Below, piece by piece: positions 34,680-46,944 of a stretch of 64,000 bases of DNA. Every line of letters begins with the position of its first letter. The stretch's first letter is position 1. A program made the position numbers and the translations under genes. A model generated the notes under the pieces. That model did no database searches. It saw only the letters and a list, made by a program, of their open reading frames with translations, and had not been told where the DNA came from. Source of the stretch: Macquaria australasica (Eukaryota > Chordata > Actinopteri > Centrarchiformes > Percichthyidae). Where the stretch lies: positions 62,001 through 126,000 of the forward strand of contig SEMN01000876.1 of assembly GCA_005408345.1 (NCBI GenBank), in the 5' to 3' direction.

Positions 34680-34734
34680 CCATGCTCTAAAAAATAGTGG
34701 GGTTATAATATGCTTCATATAAATACAAAAATAT
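34680..34734. other. AT-rich spacer
   Basis: Short AT-rich sequence between the MITE-like element and the LINE fragment. Confidence 0.5.
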
Positions 34735-34746
34735 ATATTATTTTCT
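34735..34746. repeat. Target-site duplication, left copy (12 bp)
   Basis: ATATTATTTTCT, repeated perfectly at 34867-34878 on the other side of the LINE fragment. Confidence 0.9.
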
Positions 34747-34866
34747 GATTGACTGGCGACCAGTCCTGGGTGTACCCCGCCTCTCGCCCAATGTCAGCTG
34801 GGATTGGCTCCAGCCCCCCGCGACCCTCTGAGGATAAAGCGGTATAGAAAATGGATGGATGGATGG
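34747..34866 (+). mobile_element. 5'-truncated L2-type LINE 3' end (or L2-tailed SINE)
   Basis: Words in order: 'ggcgaccagtcctgggtg', 'taccccgcctctcgccc', 'gtcagctgggattggctcc', 'gcgaccctctgaggataaag', then a (ATGG)4 tail. This is the conserved 3' end of teleost L2/CR1-like LINEs, shared by some SINEs. Only about 120 bp remain, and a perfect 12-bp duplication flanks it. It is non-coding. Confidence 0.85.
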
Positions 34867-34878
34867 ATATTATTTTCT
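34867..34878. repeat. Target-site duplication, right copy (12 bp)
   Basis: Perfect match to 34735-34746. Confidence 0.9.
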
Positions 34879-35423
34879 AATACTGTAATAATGTTAATAA
34901 TTTCTTATTGTAGGAGATTATATCAGAAAGACAAAAACATTTAATTAAATTCTATATTTCTACAGATTTATTAAAATATGTATAAATATAAAAAACACAA
35001 TTATTAAAATATTTCTTTAATACTTTCTATTCAGCTACAGCTGATATCTACAGTGTTATTGTAATGTTCTGCCATGCTTTGTTCTCACTTCCTCATAGGA
35101 CAGCATGTCATGACTGGTGTCCCCTGAATCCTTACACTCTCTAATTTTCTATAGATACAAATGAATACCACTGCAAAAACCAGCAGTCATTCACAAGTGG
35201 GGCTGGGACAACAGCTACCCAGAGCAAATGGGTTTCAGCCTATATGATAAACCAACCTTTATTCTCTGTGTAACTCGTGGAAGTAGCTGCTATGACCTCC
35301 AAAGGCATCCCAGCCTGCTATTATTCCCAGCCTCTCTTCCATGAGGTGTAACATATCCAGAGGCAGTCCAGTCTCTATGATGTTCAACAGCATGTACCCA
35401 TTAAAGGCAGTGCATGCAGTAGT

Positions 35424-35424
<1 letters not shown>
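34879..35424. other. Gene-free stretch
   Basis: AT-rich unique sequence; nothing recognised. Confidence 0.5.
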
Positions 35425-35474
<50 letters not shown>

Positions 35475-35518
35475 TAAACACACATGGATACATACAAAGG
35501 CTTGCACGCACACATGCG

Positions 35519-35560
<42 letters not shown>
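35425..35560 (+). repeat. Compound (CA)23 ... (CG)3(CA)17 microsatellite
   Basis: (CA)23 at 35425-35470, a degenerate CA/TG spacer, then (CG)3(CA)17 at 35521-35560. This is the longest dinucleotide repeat cluster in the window. Alternating purine-pyrimidine with CG is a Z-DNA-prone arrangement. Open frames of Thr-His or Cys-Val here are artefacts. Confidence 0.95.
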
Positions 35561-35562
<2 letters not shown>

Positions 35563-38054
35563 TCTAACTCGTAGTCTGCATTGATCTCCCCTGTCATATA
35601 TCATTAATGAGGGTATTAAATCCATGTTTAGGAAGCAGAAGGCTGGCTTTAAGTGGGGTTTGCTGGAGCAGCTCATAACGCAAAAGACCCTCGCTGAAAT
35701 CTCCCCCAAGGAAGGGCCACTCTCTGGCTCTCTTTGGCTGAGGAGCACATTAAGGGAGTGATGTCATGGTGGCTCATATCACTGCTACTGTCCAGGGACA
35801 AGGGGGAGAAAATTCAAGTCTGTGACCCATAAACTGACCCTAAACCAGCTAATGATGATGGACAGAAATGCCACAAGCATAACTAAATATTTTATGTATT
35901 AAACTGCGACTACCAAATACTGGTGGCTCTAAAATGTCCTTTTAGCTCATATTTGCTTGTGATATTAAAAATATAACAAATGTGTGATATTGTAGGCAGC
36001 AAATAGCAAAAAGATGTTGCATCCTTATACAAACCTTGTCATACTGTACACCAGCTGTATTGATCAGTCTAAAATTCTCCCCTACGCGCCTCACCCCTGG
36101 GTTATCATCGCATCATTACCATCCGGAGTTTGGGGAGACGCTACAGTATGATATGGCAAATGGACTTGCTATTGATTTTGTCAGAGAGAGAGAGAGAATG
36201 GCAGATGGAGGGGAAGTCAAAAGGGAACATCTGGAAGGGGACAGGGAGGAAGGGTGTGTGAAGGGCCTCGGGTGTTAGACGATACAGGAGGATAGTGCAA
36301 GGAACACACACAATCCTGTTGAAATCTACGACTGCGTCAGGAAAGTAGAAGTAAGAGTGTCTGTAGGACAAATATTTGAAATCTGTGCTGGAACAAAAAT
36401 AAGCAGAACATGTCTTTTCACATCCTTTTTGCTCTCATTACACATGATCAAAAAAGACAATATGTCCATTTTTATCTTGTCTTAAAGTCTGTAGCACTTT
36501 ACACTATATTAGAAAATAGCAACTTTGCTCTGACTAATCCCATTATAAGAGGGAGTTTTTGCTTTGGAGTGTAGCTGAGGTGTTAATGTGATGAGCAGCG
36601 TGAAAGTTGAAAAATAAATAAATAAAATGGGGCAATCCTTCCTTTCGGGAAAGGGATATCCTGAGGCACGGCTATATAGACCTTAAGTGCTGACAAAGAA
36701 GATATTGTGTTTTTCCAGTAATCCTTTTAAACACCGCAGGGCAGAGGCATACAGTTTATTTCAGAGTAATGCTGTTAAATTTCATTGAAGAAAGACTCCT
36801 ATTGTGATCTTATCATTCATTTATTACGAGCCATTATGGAATAAGGTGAATATTCATACACTTACTCGTCACGGTGTGCTTTTGTAAAGGAAAAATTCGG
36901 AGAAAGTGAAATAATGGCAGCAGTTCCTTTAGAATCAGGTCATCCACACACGCCAAAAGGCCAATATTTTTTTCTCCTTTCTTCCCACTGGCTTGGTTTG
37001 TTTTGTTCCACTTGATTAACCAAGAATGCTGGAAATTGTATGTATTGTTTCCGCACCATGAGCAGTGTCTAAAATATTTGCTGTGCATTAAATACTTTAG
37101 CAGACAATCAAAATCCTTTCAGCACTCCCCATTACTGTGAATAGGCTTAAGGGAAAATAATGTGCTGGGCATGCTGGTTTCAGAAAACATGTCAACAATT
37201 CATTGTCAGTGGAGTTCCTCACTGTCAGGTGGAGCTTACTAGGGGCTACGATTAGCGCGGATTTGTGTGATGCACCATAACCTTGACACTGAACGATGAA
37301 ACAGCTTCACGCAACATTCCAAAGCACCTGTCAATCAACTCACACCTACAAGGATAAATACCCATCTGCTAAGGCGGTGCTTTAAAAGAAGTGGTACAAT
37401 GAGTTCTGTGTGGCAGTTTTAGTTACATCGGGAATATGTTTTGAAATATATTATTGGCTGTATTTTCTGTTCTTGCATCACAACTGACATTGTGGCGTGC
37501 AAAAGTCAACATTACTGACAAATTGACCCACACAGTTGTCTGCAGAGATTGAGTTTGGGGATTGCGGTTGACTTTAACGGATATCAAGAAGGAAGAAAGT
37601 ATTAAATATCTAACAGTGTTTCCTAAGGGCTTCACTTTCTTAGTGTGGACCTTGAGAAGCTACAGCCAGCTGCATCGGATGTTGGCAGGGCTGTCTCCTC
37701 GTCACGAGACTTTCTGACTAGACTAGTCTTTTCATTACCACCAGCACAGGTGGATCCTCACTCGAGCCTGTTCTGTTGTTCAAGCTTTGTCTGCTATGAG
37801 AGCACCATTAACAGTAGAGGTTATGTGAAATGTGAGGGAGGGAGGAAACACATTTTTCAATACATTAATTTTCGGGAAGCATCTTTCACAAATGTCTCCG
37901 TTATTAGCTGACCTCTGGGAAGGGGTTGAATGAGTTTCACCCAGCGTTCAAGGTAGGATAGAAGCGTTTAGGAAGGGCATAGGTCAGAGAGCATTCGTTT
38001 TCGTAAAACTAGCTTTAATCACTCCTGTGCCACTTATGCTTTGGTTGAACTACG
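35561..38054. other. Gene-free stretch; motif-dense 36640-36850
   Basis: Short (AG)7 at about 36183-36196. 36640-36850 ('gtaatccttttaaacaccgc', 'cattcatttattacgagcc') has no simple repeats and may be conserved. No gene recognised. Confidence 0.45.
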
Positions 38055-38079
38055 GTGTGTGTGTGTGTGTGTGTGTGTG
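38055..38079 (+). repeat. (GT)12 microsatellite
   Basis: Perfect GT run of 25 bases followed by 'catgcatgag'. Confidence 0.95.
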
Positions 38080-41000
38080 CATGCATGAGTGTTTGAGACC
38101 AATAAATAGACATTTTCTTCTGCACCTTGTTAAATCTACTTACTTCACAGCACTTTGCTCTTCTTCAACATTTAACAGATACATAGGATGTAAAGTCAGA
38201 CAAACTACAGTAGCCAAAAGGAAAACAAAAAGAACATAAAACAATTAACGGTTAGACGTCTGTTTGAATTTATTGCAGGTTTTTTAACTGGACTTTTTCC
38301 CTGCCAACAACTGCACATACTGTATGCAATATCCCACGGCTGAGAAATACAGGAAGTCTGGCTGCTTTGCCAGGGGAAACCGGAGGTGTCATAGGGGCAC
38401 CCCACTGAGAGGAAAGATGGGCCGAGGTGTGGTGGCGTAGTCAGAGCACCTCACAGGGGACCAAAAAGGATTTCACACCAGTTGTGGTCAATTGTTTAGG
38501 CTTATCCCAGAATTTATCTCAGGTTATTAACAACTCCACCTCACTGGCAGGAGTATGAAAGTAAGAGAGCAACAGTCCTAGACTATGCATTTCTGTTGTC
38601 AAGAAGCTAACACTCACAGGATTAATACCAGGCCTCGCCTCCCGCCATTCCTCCTGGATTAAGGTTTTGGCAGGACGGTGAACCTGTCAGTCAGCGACAT
38701 GTCTGGACTAATCATCCACTAATCATCAGAGTTTATAAAAGTCCCTCACCTCTGACAGGTTAGGATGACTGATACCTCACAGCAGGAGGCCCCATTGCCT
38801 CAACATGCACTTTAGATCCCATCAGAAGCCTCCAAATCAAAACAGGATGAAATGGCCACACTCCTATCGCTGAGTGTTTGGGAATTATTCCCCCATGGGC
38901 TGATTAAAGGGTATTTTTTCTGGTTTGTGCCTTGATGGAATTCACCATGTAGAGTTTGACAAAGGCTGGCATTCTCTTTGACGTCTCTTCATTTGGTGCT
39001 CTGTGCCATCGGGGCTATGGAGGGTTGAGAGATGAGTGGCATGGTGAGGTACACATTTGCCTGCTGGTGTGACGTAAGGGCAGTGTTTATGCGACATCAT
39101 AAATATGCATGTTGCTTCGTGCTATACAGGGGCATTTATGACAGTGGAGTGACAGTATTTGCACTTTCAGAGGTCATTTACCTGTCATCGACTGTGACAG
39201 TAGGGATGAACAAGGCAGAGGACAACTACACATCTCATCTACCGGACAGGATGATTTTAAAGGCTTTGAGTGGCTGGGGGGACCTAATAAAATTACAATT
39301 TGCTAATTTAAATTTTAAATTTTGAACTTAACACACTATGAATCCTTTTACAAGTAACTTTTTCAAATTTGTTGGATTTCTTAGGATAGTAGTGACGATT
39401 AATAACATGAAAGGAAAGGCTAAAGTTTACACAATTATACATACACGCACAGGACTATTAACACTATTTTTACACCACCCCCTGTGTCAGTTCCCTTGGA
39501 TTACAACAGTTGTCTCAAATACATGTAATGGTTTAGGAATGATTCAGATGTTGTGAGAAAAGTCAGGAAATGTAAAGGAAACAAAATGAAGTAGGAGTCT
39601 GATGGAGGTAAAAAGGACTCAAACTTCAAATATTATTCTAAGTCAGAAATATTAGTGTGTCAATAAAAGTTAAAAAAAAGAGTGGCAACAAAAAAAGAGA
39701 GAGATGTGTTCCCCACACTGTTTTTCCTTGTTTCCCTAACCCCCCTTTCTCTGTCCATAAGCTGATTGGGGTTAATGCACTGGACAATAGCGCAACACTG
39801 CACTTCTGTTCCACATTATGCTCCTTTTTTTTGGGGTGGGGACAGTATGGTGCTGCTTTGGAGTATTTACAAGCCCTCGCCTCAAAATAATATTTCCCAG
39901 ACCTAAAGACCAGCTACAGCATGTGGGATCACTCTGATGGAAGAGTAGCAGGGCTGATATCATCAAGCCTTGTGACCTGAAGCTTGTCCTATGAACATAT
40001 GAAACCATTATAAAGATGTCTGGGCTATGACGTTGTGCCTGTTCACCTTCTATGAACTGTAGCCCCAGCAAAGAAGTAAGCGTTATTTATAATTAATAAT
40101 TTCTGAATACAGAATAGAGGTTTTGAGTGTTTCAGAATTAGAATGAGAAACTTCCAGATTTAGTATAGTGAAATAAAAAACCTTTTAAAGTATATTAACT
40201 GAGATTCTGTGAGGACATTCTACATTTTATGGAATCATTTATTCAAAATAATGAAGACATTTACTGACAATTTCAGAGAAGAAATTTAACAGAAAACATC
40301 AAATATGGTAGATAATGTCATCTTAGAGGTAAGTGGAGGCAGAGATGGATGAGTCTTTTCCTTGGTCAACGCGTGATCAGTTTGAGGAGATACTGATCAG
40401 TCAGGATGAGTTCTGAACATCAGTGTGCCCAGCTGCACCCCCCTCAACTCCCTGTCCCGCCTCAGACAGATCATGTGATGTGCAGAGCTATGTCCAAACG
40501 AACACAGGTGCTCTGATTCGTCCTGCGTATTCCAGCACAAATCCAGGCATCCAGGGAGCTGTGCTACCCCTCCCCAAAGACCATCTGCCCCGGGGAGACA
40601 CTGATCCTGTGGATCTAATGTCAACACCGAGGGGATGTTTGGGAGCAATGCTGGAATCTGAAGTATTGAGTCAGAGGTATGGGCGTGTGTGTAAAAGATA
40701 GGTTTTCTTTGCAATCACTGAAAAGGTATTTCACCCATTTTTCCATGTAGTGAAAAAAAGCTTTTTGCCAAATGCAACAGCTGAAAAATTGTTATGGGAT
40801 ATTAAAAGTTTTACAAACAGTGCTCTGTGTAATCCATACATTTTATATTCCATCACTATATTTTATCAATGGACAAAAAATGAGTTTATGAAGTTACAAT
40901 GTTACACGTTAAATAATGGAGGAGGGCCATATAGGAAAACAGCATAAAGATTTAGAGAGACACACACGTGTCAGTAAGTGATATGATAAAATGATAAAGC

Positions 41001-42974
41001 CCACTAAAACCAAACCCTGCTGTGCTGAGACTCACAATAGCTCACTGTTTCCCTTCTTGGATACAAGTCTCAACAATCTCCTCTCGCTGGGTCAAAGTGT
41101 TACATGGCACAAGCCCAAACACAGGCCTACAGTAAATAGAGAGTGCTTCAGAGTGCTCAGAGCCCTGCTGCGGAGGGACAGTGTTTGGATAGGCCCTCCC
41201 TGTCTCATCCACATGGACTGAAATGTTGAATTAATGAGCTCATGTGCGGCATGTTAGATTTATCTCACAGTGCTGCTCCGTCTCTCCCCAGCCCGGCTCT
41301 CTCCATCATGCTGTGGGTCTCTCACCACAACATACAGCCACTAGCTGATAACTTTGAAGTTTATATGCAAAAGCAAACAACTGCTGGGGCACTTGAACCT
41401 GACTCCATGACAGTCGGAAACATTTATATGATTTTGGGGTTTTTTTGTCAGTTTTTTCCATGTTTACTGAGCTGGGAGGTAGGAAGTCGTAGCCTCGGGC
41501 TTTTGCTTGGAGTTAGTCCATTGTCAGTGTGTTGTGAGCTAAAAGGATTAGCTGTGTGTGTGTGCGTGCATTAGAGTATATGCATAACTGTATTTTGAGG
41601 GTAAATTGTTTTTGGAAAAAATTCAAGTAGTGACAATGCCTGCGGGAGAATGAAGTAATACTTATGTATAGTGTGTATATTTACTGTAGAGAAAAATTGG
41701 GCAGGGAGGAGGTGGATGCCGAAAAACAATTTCCCCATTCCTCTCACTGCCTGGGGCTGGGGCTGATCTGTCCCTGGCATGGGCCCCAGGCACTGAGAGT
41801 GGAGATGCACTCCCTAAAATTATCGGCCTGGAGAGTAAATACAAGTCTATCATCGCTCAGCTGAAAGATTCATTAGGGCTAGAAGGACAGAGGAAAGATG
41901 GAGGAGTCGGAGGATGGTGCAAGTTTGTTTGCGTATGAGTGTGTGTTCGAGCAGAATGGGAGAGAGTATGATCAAAAGCGAGGGGGAGGCAGGAAATGAT
42001 GCAAGGCAGTAAAAAGACAAACTGCTGGTGATGCTTATTTACACTGCACTCACCACTAAAAATGGACTGAGGTCTGAGGCCCTGAAAGGTTGGTGCTGAT
42101 GCCTTGGAAGTGACCCAGCACTACAAATAGCCCCCCTGCACAGTCTAAACGTCATTGTTTGAGTTCCGTCTGGAATACAGATAGTTCCTATGGGGTCAGG
42201 ATCCCAGGAGATGGATATTTCCCTCATGTCCATATCTACAGAGGAAAGGAAATATTAAACAACTCCACCACACATTGATATTTCAGCCCACCGGTGTTTA
42301 GAGTGTTTCCTGACTGAAATCATGCAGACCCAGGAAACACACTATAGCCTAAAGGTGCATAGTCAGCTCTACCCATCTTTTAAGTCTCTATTTAAACAAA
42401 ATAACAGACAGAAATAGAAAGTGATAAAGAAAGAGAGGGAAAGAGTTAAACAAATAAAGACAGAGATAGCTACACTCTCAAACAGGAAGGTACAAGAGGC
42501 GACTAGCAGACATCAAACTGTCAGTGTCAGTCTATATGTGGCGTCTCCATAAACTGCTGGATGCAGACAGGCCCAGCATGAGGCCAGGGCCCCCAGTCTG
42601 CAGAGCGTTCCACTATAGTGAGCCCAGGGGAGTCCTGGGCCAGGTAAAGTACTATCCCAGCCACAGCTCTGTCTTTTGCAACTAGAATCACAACCCGTCT
42701 AACGGAGGAGACAGAGCACTTCCACCACTGTCTCTCGGAGTCATTAACAACCTTCACTCACAAAGATTTATGACCTCATGATAAATGCGTGTGTGACTAA
42801 GTACAGTAAAGACACTTCCAAGGATAACAGTTTATTTTTGTTCCAGGACTGGCTGGACTGTGCCTTGCTCTCTGCAACATTGAACAAATATCCCACTGTT
42901 TCATAAAATGAAAGAGAAAGCCAATTCTCGTGCATAATTTTCCATTTCATACCAATTCCTTATACGGTGTATAT
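38080..42974. other. Gene-free stretch
   Basis: Nearly 5 kb of unique sequence. Several open frames of 60-110 codons, none recognised. Short T or A runs only. No confident repeat or gene. Confidence 0.45.
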
Positions 42975-43320
42975 TTAAAAGGTTAGTTCATCAAAATTAC
43001 AAGAAACATTTTGGTTTAATTCGCCCAAGTTTTGCAACATCCGTCTCTGAGATTTCTGCCACCAGCCCAGCCCGTTCACATCATTTAAAATCTCTATTTA
43101 AATACTCAACAGCAAAATATCTTTTCAGAAACATCTGCATGGCTTGATACCGAAGATGTTTTACTCTATTTTGGGAATACAAGTATATTTGATTTAACCT
43201 GATTATTGCTAATTTAAGGGCTGCACTGCTAAACTAAGATTACAGATCTATTAAAAGTAATGGAAACCCATAAAGTACATGATGTGCAGCATTCATGTGC
43301 AGTTGTAAGTAATCTGATAA
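42975..43320 (+). repeat. Fish TTAAAAGGTTAGTTCA-family repeat
   Basis: Starts TTAA then 'aaggttagttcatcaaaatt', followed by 'ctgagatttctgccaccag', 'aaatctctatttaaatactc', 'agcaaaatatcttttcag' and 'agtaatggaaaccca', the order found in a common percomorph repeat as I remember it. The right end is approximate. Non-coding. Confidence 0.65.
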
Positions 43321-43829
43321 CGACATCAGTTGTAGCAAACCTGCAGTAAACATACAGCGTGCACACAAACACACACAGGCGCAAACACACAGCGCTATCT
43401 GGCAAAGAACACAGCAGGTAATCTGAAGCAGTTCCAGGACTTAGTGCTGCTTAGATGGCTCCATGCCTTGAGGGCCTGCTAAACGCTGCTCCCTTGGCTA
43501 AAGCCCCGGAGAGGAAGAATGAAGGAGAAATCAGTGGCTGAGCTCATCCAGGCCCGCAGCACAGAGCTAATACTATAGCTAACCCTCACCTGTCCATGAA
43601 GATCCCTTTACCTCCATGTGTGCAGTGCATGTATATTGTGTCTGAGGGGATGAGGAGCATGTGTGCGCTCATGTGCTTGCGTGCGCCAAGAAAGTCCTTG
43701 CCAAAAGCACAGCTGCCTTCATTCTGATGCATGGTTCCATTCCATCTGATCTATCTATCCAGAAAATGAACAACCCACTTTTTTTTCCCCTTGTGGTTTC
43801 TTTCTCTGACACCACCCCTCCTTCACCTT
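43321..43829. other. Gene-free stretch
   Basis: Short CA run at about 43360-43390; otherwise unique. Confidence 0.5.
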
Positions 43830-43851
43830 TCTCTCTCTCTCTCTCTCTCTC
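43830..43851 (+). repeat. (TC)11 microsatellite
   Basis: Perfect TC run. Confidence 0.95.
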
Positions 43852-44746
43852 GTTCAGTTCTCTTTATCTCATAATTTCTTCCAGTCCTGCTGTCTGACTC
43901 TTCCCTCCAGTCTCAAACTGTGCCGGGGACACAACCTGGAGCTCCAGCCCTCCTCTTGGAATGCCATTAATCCCGACATTCCCATCTCCGTCTAAAGTGA
44001 GATCATTAGGCCGCTCACAGGCTGTGGAGTTAAGAGATATATTCTGATGAAAACATCCTGCTGCCTGCTCCTCCTTTCTCCTCCCTATATACTGTATGTT
44101 GCTGGTGTCAGCCAGAGGTTTAGGATGGATGGAGAGGCAGGAGAAAGAACACTCTTTATACCTCTTTATATTCCCCAAACATCTGCAGAAAAAGCTATTC
44201 TTACTACAAATGGAAAACCTAAATGGAAAAAAATATATTTTTTGGCACTATGAACATTTCTAATGATTTTCTCGGCATGGTGTGTAACTCGATAACAAGT
44301 GGGCATATGTTGCATAAAAAAAGGATACTGAAAGTGCAGCACAAGGATGCTGTTTGTAAAAATATGGATGCCTCAGAATCCCTCTGGGTGTATTAATTAC
44401 AGTGTTTAGTGCATCACGTTTGATTGACCATAAACTCGGGAAGAGGGGGTAAGGGAAATACATCTACAAAATTTGCATCGTCTTCCAGAGTCTAAGTCAA
44501 CATTGTTTTTCCTAAAACATATTACTTCAGCTCCCACAAGTATACCATGGGCAATGCAGTGCAGCAGTGTCTGATAGATCAGACTCCCTGCTTATTGATG
44601 AGAGTGAATGATCAAAGGACTGCAGTTTAATAGCTGGAGACCTGGAGGTCCCCCTCTACTGTACAAATGAACGCCCACATTTGCAAGGCTGTCGACACTG
44701 ACTTTTTTTGATACAGATGAAAATGGACTGCTGATTGTGCATGGAT
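43852..44746. other. Gene-free stretch
   Basis: Unique sequence; nothing recognised. Confidence 0.5.
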
Positions 44747-44787
44747 TCTAGGTATATCTTGCACTACTGAAGGAGGATATACCTAGA
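44747..44787. repeat. Perfect 12-bp inverted repeat with 17-nt loop
   Basis: TCTAGGTATATC (44747-44758) is the exact reverse complement of GATATACCTAGA (44776-44787). It could form a stable DNA or RNA hairpin. Flanks do not extend the stem usefully, so it is short for a miRNA precursor. No oligo-T or gene end is nearby. Confidence 0.85.
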
Positions 44788-46887
44788 TTATATGTTCATC
44801 CTAGGCACAGCGATGTACTTGCATTGAGATTGTAAATATCATCTGCACAATTGTTTCTATTATATTTCTGAAGCCTGCTCTCACTCTAACTCTCGTCCTA
44901 TCTCTGCCTCTAAAATCAATAACTACGCTGTCATTTTAACTTCTTTTGTTAACGTACCTAAATTAAATTCTGCTTTCAAAAGACTTCATTAAATGCATTC
45001 ATTCAAACTAAACAGTGTTCCTACTTTCTGACTGTAGGTTATCGTGCAATCTGATCCAGACCAAATGAACAAATAAAAGCCTTTTACAGAACACTGTGAC
45101 TCAATTAGGCCTTTTAACCGAACCACAGCAAATAAATCACTTTGTTGATCAATGTCTTCAATAATTAAATGCTGGGCAATAGCTTTTCTGTTTTGCTGCT
45201 GTCAATACTGCTGAAATTTATTTCTCTCTGGCTGTACAGGAAGTCAATTTTTACAACCCTTCGATTTTCGACTGTGAAAGCAAATAATTTGAATGCAGCA
45301 GTGAGGGGGGAATTAAACAGTCTGCTGTGTAACTGCAGACGGTGATGTCTTTACAGGGGCTTTCCTTTTTGTTTTTTCTGCTGCAACGTTAATCAATAGC
45401 TGAATTTAGATATACCCTGCAGTCCTAAACCCCATGCACTACGCTCGAGGAATGCTGGTGCACAATGCTGCGAGACTCTGCACCAGGATATGAATATGAT
45501 ATAACCATCCACTAGTGGTGCTATCCACAGTAGTAATCTAACATGATGAAATACATCCTCTGAAAGCATTTCAGAAAGTTTTCTGCAAGGGTCTGATTGT
45601 GTCTCATGTTGTAGTCTCCCTCTGGACAGGACTGTATATCATTATTTTCTCCTAACCTCGGGCTATTTACTACACTTTACACTGACGAAATAACTTACTT
45701 TCAATCGGCAACCCTTGCCCTCTTTGTAAGGTAATTTCCCTTGCTGAGAATGGAGCAACCAGAGGAGGAAGCAAAGGGACAAATTATCCTCAGTGTCTAG
45801 ACGGGTACACGGGCAACAACAAAGACTAACCTCTTCAGAGAACAGATCTGAAGAAAATACAGGCACACAGTCAAATCTCTAGGCTGCAACCCAAGGTTTA
45901 CACAAAGTCTACGCAATATACAGTATATGTAACTGCGCTAAAGCAAATAATCACAACAAACAGAAATAAATAATGAAGTTGTCAGGAAATGGAAGGAAGA
46001 GTACACGGGGAACATAAATCACACAAGTATCACAATGCAGCACCTCCTTCAACAAGATTCCCTGGGGAAGGGTCTGGGTAGACTTAGATCCTGGACTCTC
46101 TCACAGCTATGTAAATCATACCTGCCCTACAAGACCCTCCACCAGACCCCAATAGCCCCCTCCAGACACTACTCACAACTCCCCTGCTCAACTGTTAATT
46201 CAACCCAGAAATCGCTACAGCCACAGAGCCCGTGGCTCCAACCTAAGTCTCAGAGGAAGCTCTCTAACCCCAGCCACAAAGCTCCAGACCTCTAACCTCA
46301 GCTCCTACGCTGCAGCCCCGAGCCCTTAGCTTGAGTCACAGTTGTGAGGCTGCAGCGGTGGGGTCTTGGTAGCATCTACCTCAAAATCCCACATTAATCA
46401 TGAGCCCGAGATGCAGCCCTTCAGTCTCAGTTTCAGTCTCTTTTCAAAACTCAAAGCACAGTGTGATAAAGTGATGCTGTCATATTAACTTTAACTCACA
46501 GTGCTCGAAAAGCCCAAAAATAAATACACACGTCAGGTTAAAAAAAAAAGCTGGGTAGGTAGGTGGAGAAAGAGAAAGAAGAGTTAAAAGTTAAGCTTCA
46601 GAGGCCATATTTGATCCTTCCAGACACTTCATTGGGAGCCCAGCAGGAGGAGAAAAAAAGAGCTGTTGATGGAATGCAGCCATTTGGTTGACCCTGTGGC
46701 CGTCTCGGGGAGGAAGGCCGGAGACAGGTAGATATATGGCCAGTTTGTTATTGTGAATTCCAGATCCTGTGATTATCTCCAACTCTCAACCTTCTGGAGA
46801 TTTTTAATCTGGGGATTCCTGAGACAGTGGCTGACGTCGCTTCTTGCTCACCTCTCTCTGACCCCCCTCTTGACTGCCCTAATGCTG
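44788..46887. other. Gene-free stretch
   Basis: Unique sequence. 46030-46330 is GC-richer and open for 86 codons (plus strand), but Ser/Pro/Gln-biased and unrecognised. An A9 run lies near 46540. Confidence 0.45.
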
Positions 46888-46893
46888 CACACA

Positions 46894-46943
<50 letters not shown>
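46888..46943 (+). repeat. (CA)n microsatellite, core (CA)23
   Basis: Short CA run, one AA interruption, then perfect CA from 46898 to 46943. Confidence 0.95.

Positions 46944-46944
<1 letters not shown>

Noticed and set aside
35259..35748. Open frames rich in Cys-Val or Thr-His
   Set aside because: Direct translations of the CA/GT microsatellite.
44747..44787. Hairpin as a microRNA gene
   Set aside because: A 12-bp stem is too short and the flanks do not extend it.
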